Below, piece after piece: positions 36,665-45,405 of a stretch of DNA of 64,000 nt. The stretch spans positions 186,001 through 250,000 of the forward strand of contig CALUYE010000002.1 in NCBI GenBank assembly GCA_944324945.1, in the 5' to 3' direction. Numbering within the stretch: position 1 is the first letter of the stretch; each line of letters opens with the position of its first letter. Origin of the DNA: Candidatus Gastranaerophilales bacterium (GTDB lineage Bacteria; Cyanobacteriota; Vampirovibrionia; Gastranaerophilales; Gastranaerophilaceae). Made by a program: the position numbers and the translations under genes. The notes under the pieces are model-generated. The model saw only the letters and a list, made by a program, of their open reading frames with translations, was not told where the DNA came from and searched no databases.

Positions 36665-38114
36665 AGTAAACAAATTCCTGATATCTTGTAATTGATAGCG
36701 TACATATTGTCATAATTACTGCTAAAATTACGGTATAGAAAATGTTGTTTTTCTTAACGTAGATTTTGGATAGTTCAAATGAATTTTTAGAAAAGAACAT
36801 TAGATATATGCAGGCTAAAAATAAGATTAATTTAATTTGCAAAGGATTAGCTTGAACGGATGTGTCAATAAATACATCGGGTTGTCTGAAATAAAATGCA
36901 AAATCCTTTATTTTAAAAATAATATCACTGTTATGATTTATAATAAACATTGATTTAAATAAAGCAATAGAATCTCCTAAATTTGTCTGAGAAACAAAAG
37001 GAGTGGTTATTAATACCGCAAAAAATGTCAAACTACAGGCATAGAATTTATTGAATGTAATTTTTAATTTCGCCCACATTTGATAAATAAATATTAAAAC
37101 TGCATTAAATAAACCGTAAATTATAAAACAAGGGTTAATACCAAGCCAAATACCATAACAAAACCCGACAATCATAAGATTGGTGAATGTTTTTGTTGTT
37201 GTTGTTTTAATGCCTCCTAAGGGGGTTAGGATGTAGTCTTTAAGGAAGCGGATTAGGGTCATGTGCCATCTTTTCCAGTAGTTTGTTATGTTGGTTGCTT
37301 TGAAGGGGGAGTTGAAGTTTTGGGGGAGTTTAATGTTGAATAAAAGGGCGCTTCCTGTTGCAATGTCGCAGTAGCCTGAGAAGTCGAAGTAGCCTTGGGC
37401 TACTTTTGAGAAGGCGAAAAGCCAGGATAGAGTTGTGTCGTAGTATAGGGAGTTTGTTGTTGTGTAGGTTATGAAGTCTTGGAAGTTGTCTGCGATAAGT
37501 ACTTTTTTTAGAAGACCTATTGTTATTAGAAATAGGGCTTTAAAGATATTTTGTTGGTTTATTATTTTGTTTTTTGTGTTGTTTAGTTGGGGGATTATTT
37601 CTTTGTATCTAACGATTGGGCCTGCTAAAAGTTGGGGGAAGAAGGAGATAAAGAGGGAGTAGTTTATTAGGTTTGGTTTTGATATTTTGTTGTTGTAGGA
37701 GTCGATAAGGAAGGATATTTGTTGGATTGTAAAGAAGCTTATTCCAAGAGGGATTATTATTTCAAGGGAGTTTATCGGGAGGTGAAGGTTGGTTTTTAGG
37801 GATTGGATTAGTATGTTGAAGTATTTAAAGAAAAGCAGGATTAGGATATTTAGGGTAATACCTATGATTAGGATTGGTTTTTTTAGTTTGGATAGGTTTT
37901 TGTTGTTTAGAAGAAGGTTTATTGAGTAGTTTAGGAGGGTGGATAGGATTATTATGTAGGTAAATTTGATGTTGTATGTGGAGTAGAAGTATAGTGAGGA
38001 GAGAAGAAGGAATATAAGGGAGGTGTTGTAGAGTTTGTATTTGTTTAGGGTGAAGTAGGTTATGAAGGTTAGGGGGAGAAAAATATATAAATATTCAATT
38101 GAATTAAATAACAT
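36654..38114 (-). CDS. MBOAT O-acyltransferase (AlgI-like), mosaic paralog 2
   Basis: The same AlgI-type layout as 33035-34474, with which it shares an 842-bp block. The RWH His is kept (NYWKRWHMTL), while the WHG motif reads W-L-G (GIWLGIN). The C-terminal third differs from paralog 1, ending with a conserved helix shared again. The 486-aa length is typical. RBS AGGAGGA precedes the ATG. It is convergent with, and overlaps by 11 nt, the SGNH gene at 35630. Like paralog 1 it lacks the usual second catalytic His. Confidence 0.85.
   Translation of the reverse strand: MLFNSIEYLYIFLPLTFITYFTLNKYKLYNTSLIFLLLSSLYFYSTYNIKFTYIIILSTLLNYSINLLLNNKNLSKLKKPILIIGITLNILILLFFKYFNILIQSLKTNLHLPINSLEIIIPLGISFFTIQQISFLIDSYNNKISKPNLINYSLFISFFPQLLAGPIVRYKEIIPQLNNTKNKIINQQNIFKALFLITIGLLKKVLIADNFQDFITYTTTNSLYYDTTLSWLFAFSKVAQGYFDFSGYCDIATGSALLFNIKLPQNFNSPFKATNITNYWKRWHMTLIRFLKDYILTPLGGIKTTTTKTFTNLMIVGFCYGIWLGINPCFIIYGLFNAVLIFIYQMWAKLKITFNKFYACSLTFFAVLITTPFVSQTNLGDSIALFKSMFIINHNSDIIFKIKDFAFYFRQPDVFIDTSVQANPLQIKLILFLACIYLMFFSKNSFELSKIYVKKNNIFYTVILAVIMTICTLSITRYQEFVYFNF
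36658..36826 (-). repeat. Near-identical 3' block of MBOAT paralog 2
   Basis: Counterpart of 33042-33210 at offset 3616, about four mismatches. The offset differs from the 842-bp block by 24 bases, the net length difference of the intervening variable segments. Confidence 0.9.
37153..37994 (-). repeat. 842-bp apparently identical block, copy 2
   Basis: Counterpart of 33513-34354. Both copies lie in the same orientation, 3.6 kb apart, flanking two SGNH genes, so recombination between them could delete or duplicate that interval. Confidence 0.9.
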
Positions 38115-38222
38115 TTATCCTCCTCGAAATAATAACAGTTTAATAGAATATTAACACAAAAAAGCAATTTTGACTTTTTAAAAAATTTAATATATTCTTT
38201 AAATTAGCAACAAGGAGGAGCA

Positions 38223-39635
38223 TTGCTATTTAATTCGATAGAATTTCTGTTTTGCTTTCTGCCGATTGTATTTACAATATACTTTCTGTTAAACAAAACA
38301 AAATTCAAAAAATATTCCAATCTCTGGCTGTTATTAAGTTCATTATACTTTTATGCATATTTTAAAGTCGAGTATTTGCCTTTAATATTGCTTTCCATTG
38401 TTGTTAATTATTTTTTCGGACTTTTAATTCAGAGAACAAATCACAAAAAACTTTTTATGATTTTGGCGGTATGTTTAAATTTAGCACTGTTGTGCTATTT
38501 TAAATATTTTAACTTTGTTCTTGAAACTCTTAATAATTTAACATTTACCCATTTTGACACAATGAAATTGTTGCTGCCTTTGGGTATAAGCTTTTTTACG
38601 TTTCAACAAATCGGATATATTTATGATGTTTATAAAAAAGATGCATCTTATTCAAACTTTGTTGACTATGCGCTTTTTGTATCGTTTTTCCCGCAGCTGA
38701 TTGCAGGTCCTATTTGCACCTTTAGTGAACTTACGCCGCAATTACAGGATGAGAATAAAAAGAAAATCAATCGAGATAATATAAACATCGGTTTCTTTTT
38801 AATTGTTGTAGGATTAGCGAAAAAAGTTCTTATAGCTGACAATTTCGCTCCTTTTATAGGACAGGTTATATTAAATGAAGCAATGAGTGAATTTTTCACT
38901 TCCTGGGCATTTGCTCTTTCAATTGCACTGCAGGGATATTTTGATTTTTCGGGATATTGTGATATGGCGCTTGGGATAGGGATGTTATTTAATATTACAC
39001 TACCCATAAACTTTAATTCTCCATATAAATCTCTTGATATTTCGGATTATTGGAGAAGATGGCATATTACCATGGGAAGATTTTTAAAATATCAGGTCTA
39101 TATCCCCATGGGCGGCAGCAGATGCAGCGCAATAAGGCATTATTGGAATTTATTTTTTGTATTCCTTGTAACGGGTATCTGGCATGGGGCAAATTGGTCA
39201 TGTATATTCTACGGCACTATAAACGGAATATTGGTTTGTATTAATAAATTATGGAAAAATACCAAAATCGAGATGAATAAAAATCTTGCAATATTTATTA
39301 CTTTTACAACAATGGTATTTATTGCACCTTTGGTAATGATAAAACACATACATCAATATTTTATGTCCACTAAATCCATGATAGGACTAAACGGTTTTGA
39401 TATTGTTTCGCTTGAAGGATTTAATTTTGTATTTCAAAATCAAAATTTAAAATTGAATTTTATTTTGCTATTGATAAGTTTAATAATTGTATTTTGCTTT
39501 AAAAATTCAAATGAAATTGCACCAAAATATTTAAAATCAAAAAATATAAGCTACACTATAATTCTTGTTGTCGTATTTGTAATATCAGTACTATCGATTA
39601 CCAAAGGTTCTGAATTTATTTACTTTAATTTCTAG
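38223..39635 (+). CDS. MBOAT O-acyltransferase (AlgI-like), canonical
   Basis: The TTG start follows a strong AAGGAGGAG site. All AlgI signatures are present: LPLGISFFTFQQIGYIYDVY, QGYFDFSGYCDMALG, YWRRWHITMGRFLKYQVYIPMGG and, unlike the two mosaic paralogs, an intact GIWHGANWS (His about residue 320). The product should carry acetyl from a cytoplasmic donor across the membrane. The 470-aa length is typical. The SGNH gene follows after 8 nt, giving a normal AlgI/AlgJ pair. The acetylated polymer is unknown; LPS or phosphocholine-bearing surface glycans are candidates given the neighbours. Confidence 0.9.
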   Translation: MLFNSIEFLFCFLPIVFTIYFLLNKTKFKKYSNLWLLLSSLYFYAYFKVEYLPLILLSIVVNYFFGLLIQRTNHKKLFMILAVCLNLALLCYFKYFNFVLETLNNLTFTHFDTMKLLLPLGISFFTFQQIGYIYDVYKKDASYSNFVDYALFVSFFPQLIAGPICTFSELTPQLQDENKKKINRDNINIGFFLIVVGLAKKVLIADNFAPFIGQVILNEAMSEFFTSWAFALSIALQGYFDFSGYCDMALGIGMLFNITLPINFNSPYKSLDISDYWRRWHITMGRFLKYQVYIPMGGSRCSAIRHYWNLFFVFLVTGIWHGANWSCIFYGTINGILVCINKLWKNTKIEMNKNLAIFITFTTMVFIAPLVMIKHIHQYFMSTKSMIGLNGFDIVSLEGFNFVFQNQNLKLNFILLLISLIIVFCFKNSNEIAPKYLKSKNISYTIILVVVFVISVLSITKGSEFIYFNF

Positions 39636-39643
39636 AGGATGAA

Positions 39644-40738
39644 ATGAAAAAATCAAATTTAATATACATATTCATCAATTTATTTTTAATTTTATCAATA
39701 GCACTTTTTAATTATCTTGTTGACCCTTATTTTATTCTCCACAAAAATAAACCCCTTCATATAAACAGATACTTGCTTGATGAACCATATATACCAATAA
39801 AAATTAAAAAAAACGAAAAGTATAAATACGTTTTAAGCGGCGGCTCAACGGTTAACGTATTAAATATGCAAAACTTAAATAAAGATTTAGCAGATATAAG
39901 TTGTTTTAAAATTAAAGTTAATGATATGGCGCAACTTTTATTTAATTATCTTGATAAACATCCCGAGACAAAAACCGTTTTTTTGCCTCTTGATTTAAGA
40001 CAAATTGCTGATACAAGCAACAATAAAATAAAACATGATAAAAGCGAAAACTTAACCTCAAAGGAATATTTCAGGCTGTTATTTTCAATTCAAACAATAA
40101 AATATTCAATAAATAAATTAATCAAAAGGACACCCGATTATTCGGTAAAACTTGTAAAATATAAAGTGCATGATATAGATATTAAACCTCAAAAAATGGA
40201 AAAAATTGTAGAAAAATCATATTCAAAAATGTTTAAAGAACTTAAAAAAAGAAATATAGAGGTAATCTGCTTTATCCCGCCCGTTCATGCAACAAGACTT
40301 GTATATCTTAACGAAACAATAGGATATGATTCAATTTCAAGGATAAAAAAATTCATAATCGAACAAAACGGATACTTGATTGATATGGCAACAATAAATA
40401 AATTTACATCAAAACCGATTAAGGACGTGTTTTATTTATTCACCGACTTAATACACCCGACAGACATCTACGGTTATTATATTTATAATATTCTTCTTAA
40501 TAATCCCAAAAAAGATGAAGATTTATACACCTTTTTAACAAAAGAAAATGTTGAAATCGAATCACAAAAAGAAAAAGAAAAAATCCTAAAATGGAAAAAA
40601 GAAAACAAAGAAGAATATAAATACTATCTTGAAGGAGATAAAAAAGAGTACACAGAAAAAATCGAGAAAACTTCGCATGATATACCAAAAGACTTTAAAA
40701 TTTTAAACTATAGAAAAAATCTTTTTTACAAAAATTAA
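39644..40738 (+). CDS. SGNH/AlgJ-like O-acetyltransferase domain protein
   Basis: An N-terminal helix (YIFINLFLILSIALFNYLV), then VDPYFI, then YVLSGGSTVN (Ser about residue 68) and DLIHPTDIYG near the C terminus give the Ser/Asp/His set. The 364-aa product is periplasmic with one anchor. It is cotranscribed with the canonical MBOAT gene. It is paralogous to 35630 and 34464 but clearly diverged, so the three pairs are not all recent copies. Confidence 0.8.
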   Translation: MKKSNLIYIFINLFLILSIALFNYLVDPYFILHKNKPLHINRYLLDEPYIPIKIKKNEKYKYVLSGGSTVNVLNMQNLNKDLADISCFKIKVNDMAQLLFNYLDKHPETKTVFLPLDLRQIADTSNNKIKHDKSENLTSKEYFRLLFSIQTIKYSINKLIKRTPDYSVKLVKYKVHDIDIKPQKMEKIVEKSYSKMFKELKKRNIEVICFIPPVHATRLVYLNETIGYDSISRIKKFIIEQNGYLIDMATINKFTSKPIKDVFYLFTDLIHPTDIYGYYIYNILLNNPKKDEDLYTFLTKENVEIESQKEKEKILKWKKENKEEYKYYLEGDKKEYTEKIEKTSHDIPKDFKILNYRKNLFYKN

Positions 40739-40782
40739 ATAACTGAATTTCTACGCTAATGTTTGTGCTAAAATTTAACAAT

Positions 40783-41373
40783 ATGAAGCGCAAAAAAGTT
40801 CTTAAAATTTTTATATTGAGTATTATATTTATAATCGGCTGGGGGGTCATCTGGTCTTGGAATATTACAAGAACAGTTCGCAAAAACAGTTCGGATTCAA
40901 ATATGAAAAACCAGCATGCAATTGTTAAAAATTTAATCGTAACAGAAACCCAGGAAGGCAAAAAATACTGGGAATTTTATGCAAAATCGGGAGAATATAA
41001 CTCGGAACACAACGAAATTCAACTAAATGACATCATAGGAAACTTTTACGACAAAAAAGAAGAAGTTATAATAAGCTTTAAATCAAAAAAAGGAAATTAT
41101 GACGAAAAAACAAAAAAAGTTGTCTTAGAAGGCGATATTCTTTTTGTTGGCAAAAATCAAACCCAATTATACGCGGATAAAATGGTATGGCAGGGAAAAG
41201 ACGAAGATATACTGGCACAAGGAAATGTCCAATTTATACAGGAAAATAAAATAACGGCAAAAGCAAAAAGAGCAATCTTCAGCTCGGATTTAACAATTTT
41301 TAAAATCCTCGATAATACAATTACAAAACTGTATTCGGATGATGAAACAAAGAAAAAATATACACAGATATAA
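40783..41373 (+). CDS. lptC: LptC-like LPS export protein
   Basis: LptC is the inner-membrane-anchored part of the LPS transport bridge. A basic start MKRKKVLK is followed by one helix (IFILSIIFIIGWGVIWSW) and a periplasmic beta-jellyroll pattern (WEFYAKSGEYNSEHNEIQLNDI, then GNYDEKTKKVVLEGDILFV and YADKMVWQGKDEDILAQGNV). I choose ATG 40783 because it leads directly to the basic segment; 40759 would add 8 residues. TGCTAAAAT lies 8 nt upstream with no RBS, suggesting a leaderless mRNA. lptA follows. Confidence 0.8.
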   Translation: MKRKKVLKIFILSIIFIIGWGVIWSWNITRTVRKNSSDSNMKNQHAIVKNLIVTETQEGKKYWEFYAKSGEYNSEHNEIQLNDIIGNFYDKKEEVIISFKSKKGNYDEKTKKVVLEGDILFVGKNQTQLYADKMVWQGKDEDILAQGNVQFIQENKITAKAKRAIFSSDLTIFKILDNTITKLYSDDETKKKYTQI

Positions 41374-41396
41374 TTATTTATGCTAGATTAATTATT

Positions 41397-42380
41397 ATGA
41401 AAAAGAAAAACGCAAAAATTTTAATACTGTCTATTCTGCTTCTTTTTATGAGCAGCGTATTTGCAATCACAATCGAATCAAAAAAACAGGAAATTCAATT
41501 AGATAAAAACAAAGGCTTTTTCACAGGAGACGTCAAAGTTCAAGTCGGAGACGTCATTGTTCAATCCCCGAGAGCGGATTTAGACCTTGAACCGCAAACA
41601 AAAAAACCTTCTTTGGCAACTTTTTTTGATAAACCATACGCGCATCAAATTAAAGACAATAAAAAACACGAAGTAAAAGCGGACATTATAAAGGTTTCTC
41701 TGATTAAAAAACTGATAACAGCGCAAGGCAACACCCAAACAAACGTTCTTCAGGATAAAAAACCCGTGATAATAATAAGTGCAGACATGCAGGAATATAA
41801 TACCAATACAAACTTAATGAAAGCAATAGGACATGTTGTAATTAATTATGAAGATATGACCGCAACCTCAGACAATGCCTTTGCATTAATGGATAAAAAA
41901 GGCGATGTTCATAATTTAAAACTAAATTCAAGAGCAACAATAAAACAAGATAAAAGCATAATTAAAGGCGACACAATTCAGTATTCCAAGCTAAGACAAG
42001 ACATTATAGTTAACGGAAATACACTGTCGGATGTTACTTTTGATAACGGCGACAGAGTTATAATTAACGCAAGAAATCAACAGTACGACAGAAAAGGTAA
42101 TACCATGATGGCAACAGGCAATGTTAAAATAAAATACGCCGATTATAATGCCACAGGCCCAAAAGCCATTATGCACATCAATTCAAAAACAAATAAACCA
42201 GAAAAAATTATCTTTGTCGGACGTTCAACCATTGTTGAAAAAGGAGTAAATTCCGTTACCGCCGATAGAATAACAATGACAATGAATCCCAAAACTTTTG
42301 AAGCAGTGGGAAATGTTAAAACAAATATTGAACAAAATACAAATTCAAACAAAAAGGATACAATGGAGTTTAGCTTATAA
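41397..42380 (+). CDS. lptA: LptA/OstA-like periplasmic LPS transport protein
   Basis: Signal peptide (KILILSILLLFMSSVFA), then repeated OstA units: GFFTGDVKVQVGDVIVQSPRA, AIGHVVINYEDMTATSDNA and ATGNVKIKYADYNATGPKA. LptA oligomers bridge the periplasm, passing LPS from LptC to LptD. The 327-aa length is longer than E. coli LptA (185 aa), so the beta-strand rod may be longer. TGCTAGATT lies 7 nt before the ATG and no SD is visible, so the mRNA may be leaderless. Confidence 0.85.
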   Translation: MKKKNAKILILSILLLFMSSVFAITIESKKQEIQLDKNKGFFTGDVKVQVGDVIVQSPRADLDLEPQTKKPSLATFFDKPYAHQIKDNKKHEVKADIIKVSLIKKLITAQGNTQTNVLQDKKPVIIISADMQEYNTNTNLMKAIGHVVINYEDMTATSDNAFALMDKKGDVHNLKLNSRATIKQDKSIIKGDTIQYSKLRQDIIVNGNTLSDVTFDNGDRVIINARNQQYDRKGNTMMATGNVKIKYADYNATGPKAIMHINSKTNKPEKIIFVGRSTIVEKGVNSVTADRITMTMNPKTFEAVGNVKTNIEQNTNSNKKDTMEFSL

Positions 42381-42381
42381 A

Positions 42382-43203
42382 ATGGCAAATATAACACTTG
42401 AACACAAACAATGTCTAATAGCAGGGGATGGCAATTTGCCCGTCAGCATGGCAAAAAGCGCAAAACAAAACGGTTTTGATGTTGTATGTATATCATTATC
42501 ATCAGATAACGTTAAAGAACTTAAAAAATACTGTACAAAAGTAGTTTCCTACGGCCCCGGGCAGGTTGATTCAATTAAAGCATTTTTACAAAATGAAGAA
42601 ATAAAACAATTAACTTTTTTGGGTAAAGTCTCAAAAACAATGTTAATCAAAAGACCAAAACTTGAAAAAACAGCAATAGCACTTCTTAAAGAAATGAAAA
42701 AACTAAACGACGACGCTATTATGCTAAAAATTATCGAGCAGCTTGAAAATATAGGAATAACCATTTTAGATCAAACCATATTTATTAAAAATCTAATGGT
42801 TCAAAAAGGAACCTTAACAAAAATTGCACCAAACGAAAAACAATTGGATGACATAAGCTACGGTTTCAACATAGCAAAACAAATGGGCGGGCTTGATATC
42901 GGACAGTCTGTAGTTATGAAAGACAGAATGATTATGGCAATTGAAGCAATTGAAGGTACGGATAGATGCATCAAAAGAGGCTGCAAACTGGCTAAAAGAA
43001 ATAACGCAATTGTCGTTAAAGTTTCAAAACCTGCTCAGGATAAACGTTTTGATATTCCTGCCGTAGGGTTAAAAACAATTAAAACAATGAAAAAATACGG
43101 CGCAAATGTTCTTGCGCTTGAAAGCGGAGAAACAATCATAGTAAATCAAGATAAAATGATTGATTATGCAAATAAACACAAAATGATTATTGTTGCAATG
43201 TAG
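42382..43203 (+). CDS. lpxI: UDP-2,3-diacylglucosamine pyrophosphatase LpxI
   Basis: LpxI cleaves UDP-2,3-diacylglucosamine to lipid X, and replaces LpxH in some diderms. The start is ATG 42382, just after the lptA stop. The N-terminal LIAGDGNLPVSMAKSAKQNGF and the C-terminal DIPAVGLKTIKTMKKYGANVLALESGETIIV match the family (DUF1009), with GGLDIGQSVVMKDRMIMAIEAIEGTD in the middle. The 273-aa length is typical. A longer frame from 42298 lies inside lptA and is not needed. Confidence 0.92.
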   Translation: MANITLEHKQCLIAGDGNLPVSMAKSAKQNGFDVVCISLSSDNVKELKKYCTKVVSYGPGQVDSIKAFLQNEEIKQLTFLGKVSKTMLIKRPKLEKTAIALLKEMKKLNDDAIMLKIIEQLENIGITILDQTIFIKNLMVQKGTLTKIAPNEKQLDDISYGFNIAKQMGGLDIGQSVVMKDRMIMAIEAIEGTDRCIKRGCKLAKRNNAIVVKVSKPAQDKRFDIPAVGLKTIKTMKKYGANVLALESGETIIVNQDKMIDYANKHKMIIVAM

Positions 43204-43208
43204 GAGTT

Positions 43209-44324
43209 ATGGCAAAAAAATTATTCATAATAACGGGAGAATACTCTGCAGATAAACACGCAGCAGGAGTTGTAAGAGAACTTAAAAAAATATGTCCCGA
43301 TATAATAATTGAAGCAATAGGCGAATCAAACCTTGAAAAAGAAGGGGTTAAACTTTTCAGAAACCATGATAAAATGGCAAAAATGGGTTTAACGCCATCA
43401 ACTGTAATAGACCATTTTAAATTAGGTCTTGATATAATAAACTACCTGAAAAACGACTTTAAACCCGACTTGGTTTTATTAATAGATTACGGCGCATTTA
43501 ATTTAAACATCGCAAAATATTTAAAAAAAGAAAAAATTAAAACATTTTACTTTATCCCGCCTCAAATATGGGCTTCAAGGAAATACAGAATTAAAACAAT
43601 CAAAAAAAATATTGATAAAGTTTTAACAATTTTTCCTTTTGAAAAAGAGTTATACGATAAAGAAAACATACCTTGCGAATTCGTTGGTCATCCCATTGTA
43701 TCCGAATTACCGATATGCAACAACAAAGAAGAATTTTTCAAAAAACACAATCTTGACCTAAATAAAAAACTTATAGGGATTTTCCCGGGCTCAAGAATGT
43801 TTGAAATTAATTTTCTTTTAAAAATATTCTTAAAAGCAATTAAATTAATCGAAAAAACAAGAAAAGACGTTCAATTTGTATTTTCGCACGCGCAAAGTCT
43901 TAAAGATGACGCGTTTAGCGTACCATATAAAACGATAAAAGGCGAAAATCATCAGCTTTTAGCCTATAGTGATGCTCTTATTTTAGCCTCGGGCACGGTT
44001 GCTCTTGAAGCTGCAATGTATGAAACACCAATGTTAATAGCATACAGAGGGCCTTTATTATTTTATATTGTATATTTGATTGTAAGAAACATAAAAAAAG
44101 CATGCCTTGTGAATATAATTACAAAAAAAGACTACGTTGACGAATTTTTGATGTATGATGCAACACCGAAAAAAATCGAAAATTGCATAAATGAAATTCT
44201 TGATAACCCTAAAAAACGAGATTATATAATACAAGGCTGCAAAAAAACAAAAGAACTACTGGGTAAAACCCACTGTATAGTAGAGGTCGCAAAAATTATC
44301 AAAGAAGAATTAAGCAAGGAGTAA
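43209..44324 (+). CDS. lpxB: Lipid-A-disaccharide synthase LpxB
   Basis: LpxB condenses UDP-2,3-diacylglucosamine with lipid X to make the lipid A disaccharide at the inner face of the membrane. The N terminus FIITGEYSADKHAAGVVREL corresponds to GE.SGD.H, followed by FYFIPPQIWASR, FEKELYDKENIPCEFVGHP and IFPGSRMFEI. ASGTVALEAAMYETPMLIAYR is the donor-site block. The 371-aa length is normal. It directly follows lpxI, so the two lipid A steps are adjacent. Confidence 0.94.
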   Translation: MAKKLFIITGEYSADKHAAGVVRELKKICPDIIIEAIGESNLEKEGVKLFRNHDKMAKMGLTPSTVIDHFKLGLDIINYLKNDFKPDLVLLIDYGAFNLNIAKYLKKEKIKTFYFIPPQIWASRKYRIKTIKKNIDKVLTIFPFEKELYDKENIPCEFVGHPIVSELPICNNKEEFFKKHNLDLNKKLIGIFPGSRMFEINFLLKIFLKAIKLIEKTRKDVQFVFSHAQSLKDDAFSVPYKTIKGENHQLLAYSDALILASGTVALEAAMYETPMLIAYRGPLLFYIVYLIVRNIKKACLVNIITKKDYVDEFLMYDATPKKIENCINEILDNPKKRDYIIQGCKKTKELLGKTHCIVEVAKIIKEELSKE

Positions 44325-44327
44325 GAT

Positions 44328-44942
44328 ATGAAAAATTTAGCAAACATAATCACATTAACAAGAATATTTTTTGTTTTTATAGTGGCGGCTCTCTTATTTT
44401 GCACTGATTGCAGTTATTCATATATAACAGCTCTTGTTTTAACTGCTGTTTTAATGTGGTTTGACGGATTAGACGGTTTTGTTGCAAGAAAATTAAACGT
44501 TTCATCAAAACTTGGCGCCTTGCTTGATATTATGGGAGATAGAATTGTTGAAAACGTATTTTGGATGACATTCTGCGCACTTGGCTGGATAAATGTCTGT
44601 GTTCCGATTATTGTTTTAACAAGAGGAATTATAACAGACTCCCTAAGAACACTTGCATTTAAAGAAGGCTACACCGCTTTCGGTAAAACAACAATGATGC
44701 AGGGGCCAATTGCTAAATTTATCGTTGCTTCAAACTTTTCAAGATTTACGTATGCTGTTTGTAAAGCCGTAGCGTTTTTCTTTATGATTTTAGGAAATGC
44801 GCCTTTTGAATTTAGTGCAAAACCAATTATTTTGCAAATTGCAATAGTATGTACAATAATATCTGTAATATTCTGCGTCGTGCGCGGACTTCCCGTTATT
44901 GTCGAATCAAAAAGATTTTTTGTTGAGGAAAAAATTGACTAA
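44328..44942 (+). CDS. CDP-alcohol phosphatidyltransferase (PgsA-like)
   Basis: The CDP-alcohol motif is complete (DG-x2-AR-x8-G-x3-D-x3-D: DGFVARKLNVSSKLGALLDIMGD). The N terminus NLANIITLTRIFFVFIVAALLF and five or six membrane helices fit phosphatidylglycerophosphate synthase, which makes phosphatidylglycerol phosphate. The 204-aa length is normal. It overlaps the start of trmL. Other CDP-alcohol transferases share the motif, so the acceptor is not certain. Confidence 0.8.
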   Translation: MKNLANIITLTRIFFVFIVAALLFCTDCSYSYITALVLTAVLMWFDGLDGFVARKLNVSSKLGALLDIMGDRIVENVFWMTFCALGWINVCVPIIVLTRGIITDSLRTLAFKEGYTAFGKTTMMQGPIAKFIVASNFSRFTYAVCKAVAFFFMILGNAPFEFSAKPIILQIAIVCTIISVIFCVVRGLPVIVESKRFFVEEKID

Positions 44943-45399
44943 TATTTTAAATATCGTATTATTTGAACCCGAAATACCGCAAAATACAGGCAATATTGCA
45001 AGATTATGCGCCTGTATCGGGGCTAAGTTGTATTTAGTAGGCAAATTAGGCTTTATTTTATCCGATAAACACTTAAAAAGAGCGGGGCTTGATTATTGGG
45101 ATAAATTACAAATAGAACACATTGAAACCCTTGATGAACTTATCAAAAACAACCCTGATTCAAATTTTTACTACTTTACGACAAAATCAAAAAACCGCTA
45201 CAGCGATTTTAAATTTAAAAGAGGAGATTTTTTTGTTTTCGGGCCGGAAACGCGAGGGCTTAGCGAAGAAATTTTAAACAAAAACAAAGAATTTTGTGCT
45301 ACAATACCAATGAGAAAAGAAACAAGAAGTTTAAATCTTTCAAATTCCGTTGCAGTGGCAGCTTATGAAGCAATAAGACAATTAAATGTGGAGTTATAG
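44935..45399 (+). CDS. trmL: tRNA (cytidine/uridine-34-2'-O)-methyltransferase TrmL
   Basis: SPOUT methyltransferase modifying the wobble base of tRNA-Leu. LFEPEIPQNTGNIARLCACIG, FGPETRGLSEEI and IPMRKETRSLNLSNSVAVAAYEA are the knotted-fold motifs. I choose the TTG at 44935, which follows GAGG by 6 nt and gives the normal N terminus; a longer frame from 44899 lies inside the previous gene. The 154-aa length is typical. Confidence 0.92.
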   Translation: MTNILNIVLFEPEIPQNTGNIARLCACIGAKLYLVGKLGFILSDKHLKRAGLDYWDKLQIEHIETLDELIKNNPDSNFYYFTTKSKNRYSDFKFKRGDFFVFGPETRGLSEEILNKNKEFCATIPMRKETRSLNLSNSVAVAAYEAIRQLNVEL

Positions 45400-45405
45400 G
45401 TAAAA

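Noticed and set aside
44899..44934. Longer N terminus for TrmL from 44899
   Set aside because: It lies inside the preceding coding region and adds residues absent from the family; TTG 44935 has a Shine-Dalgarno.
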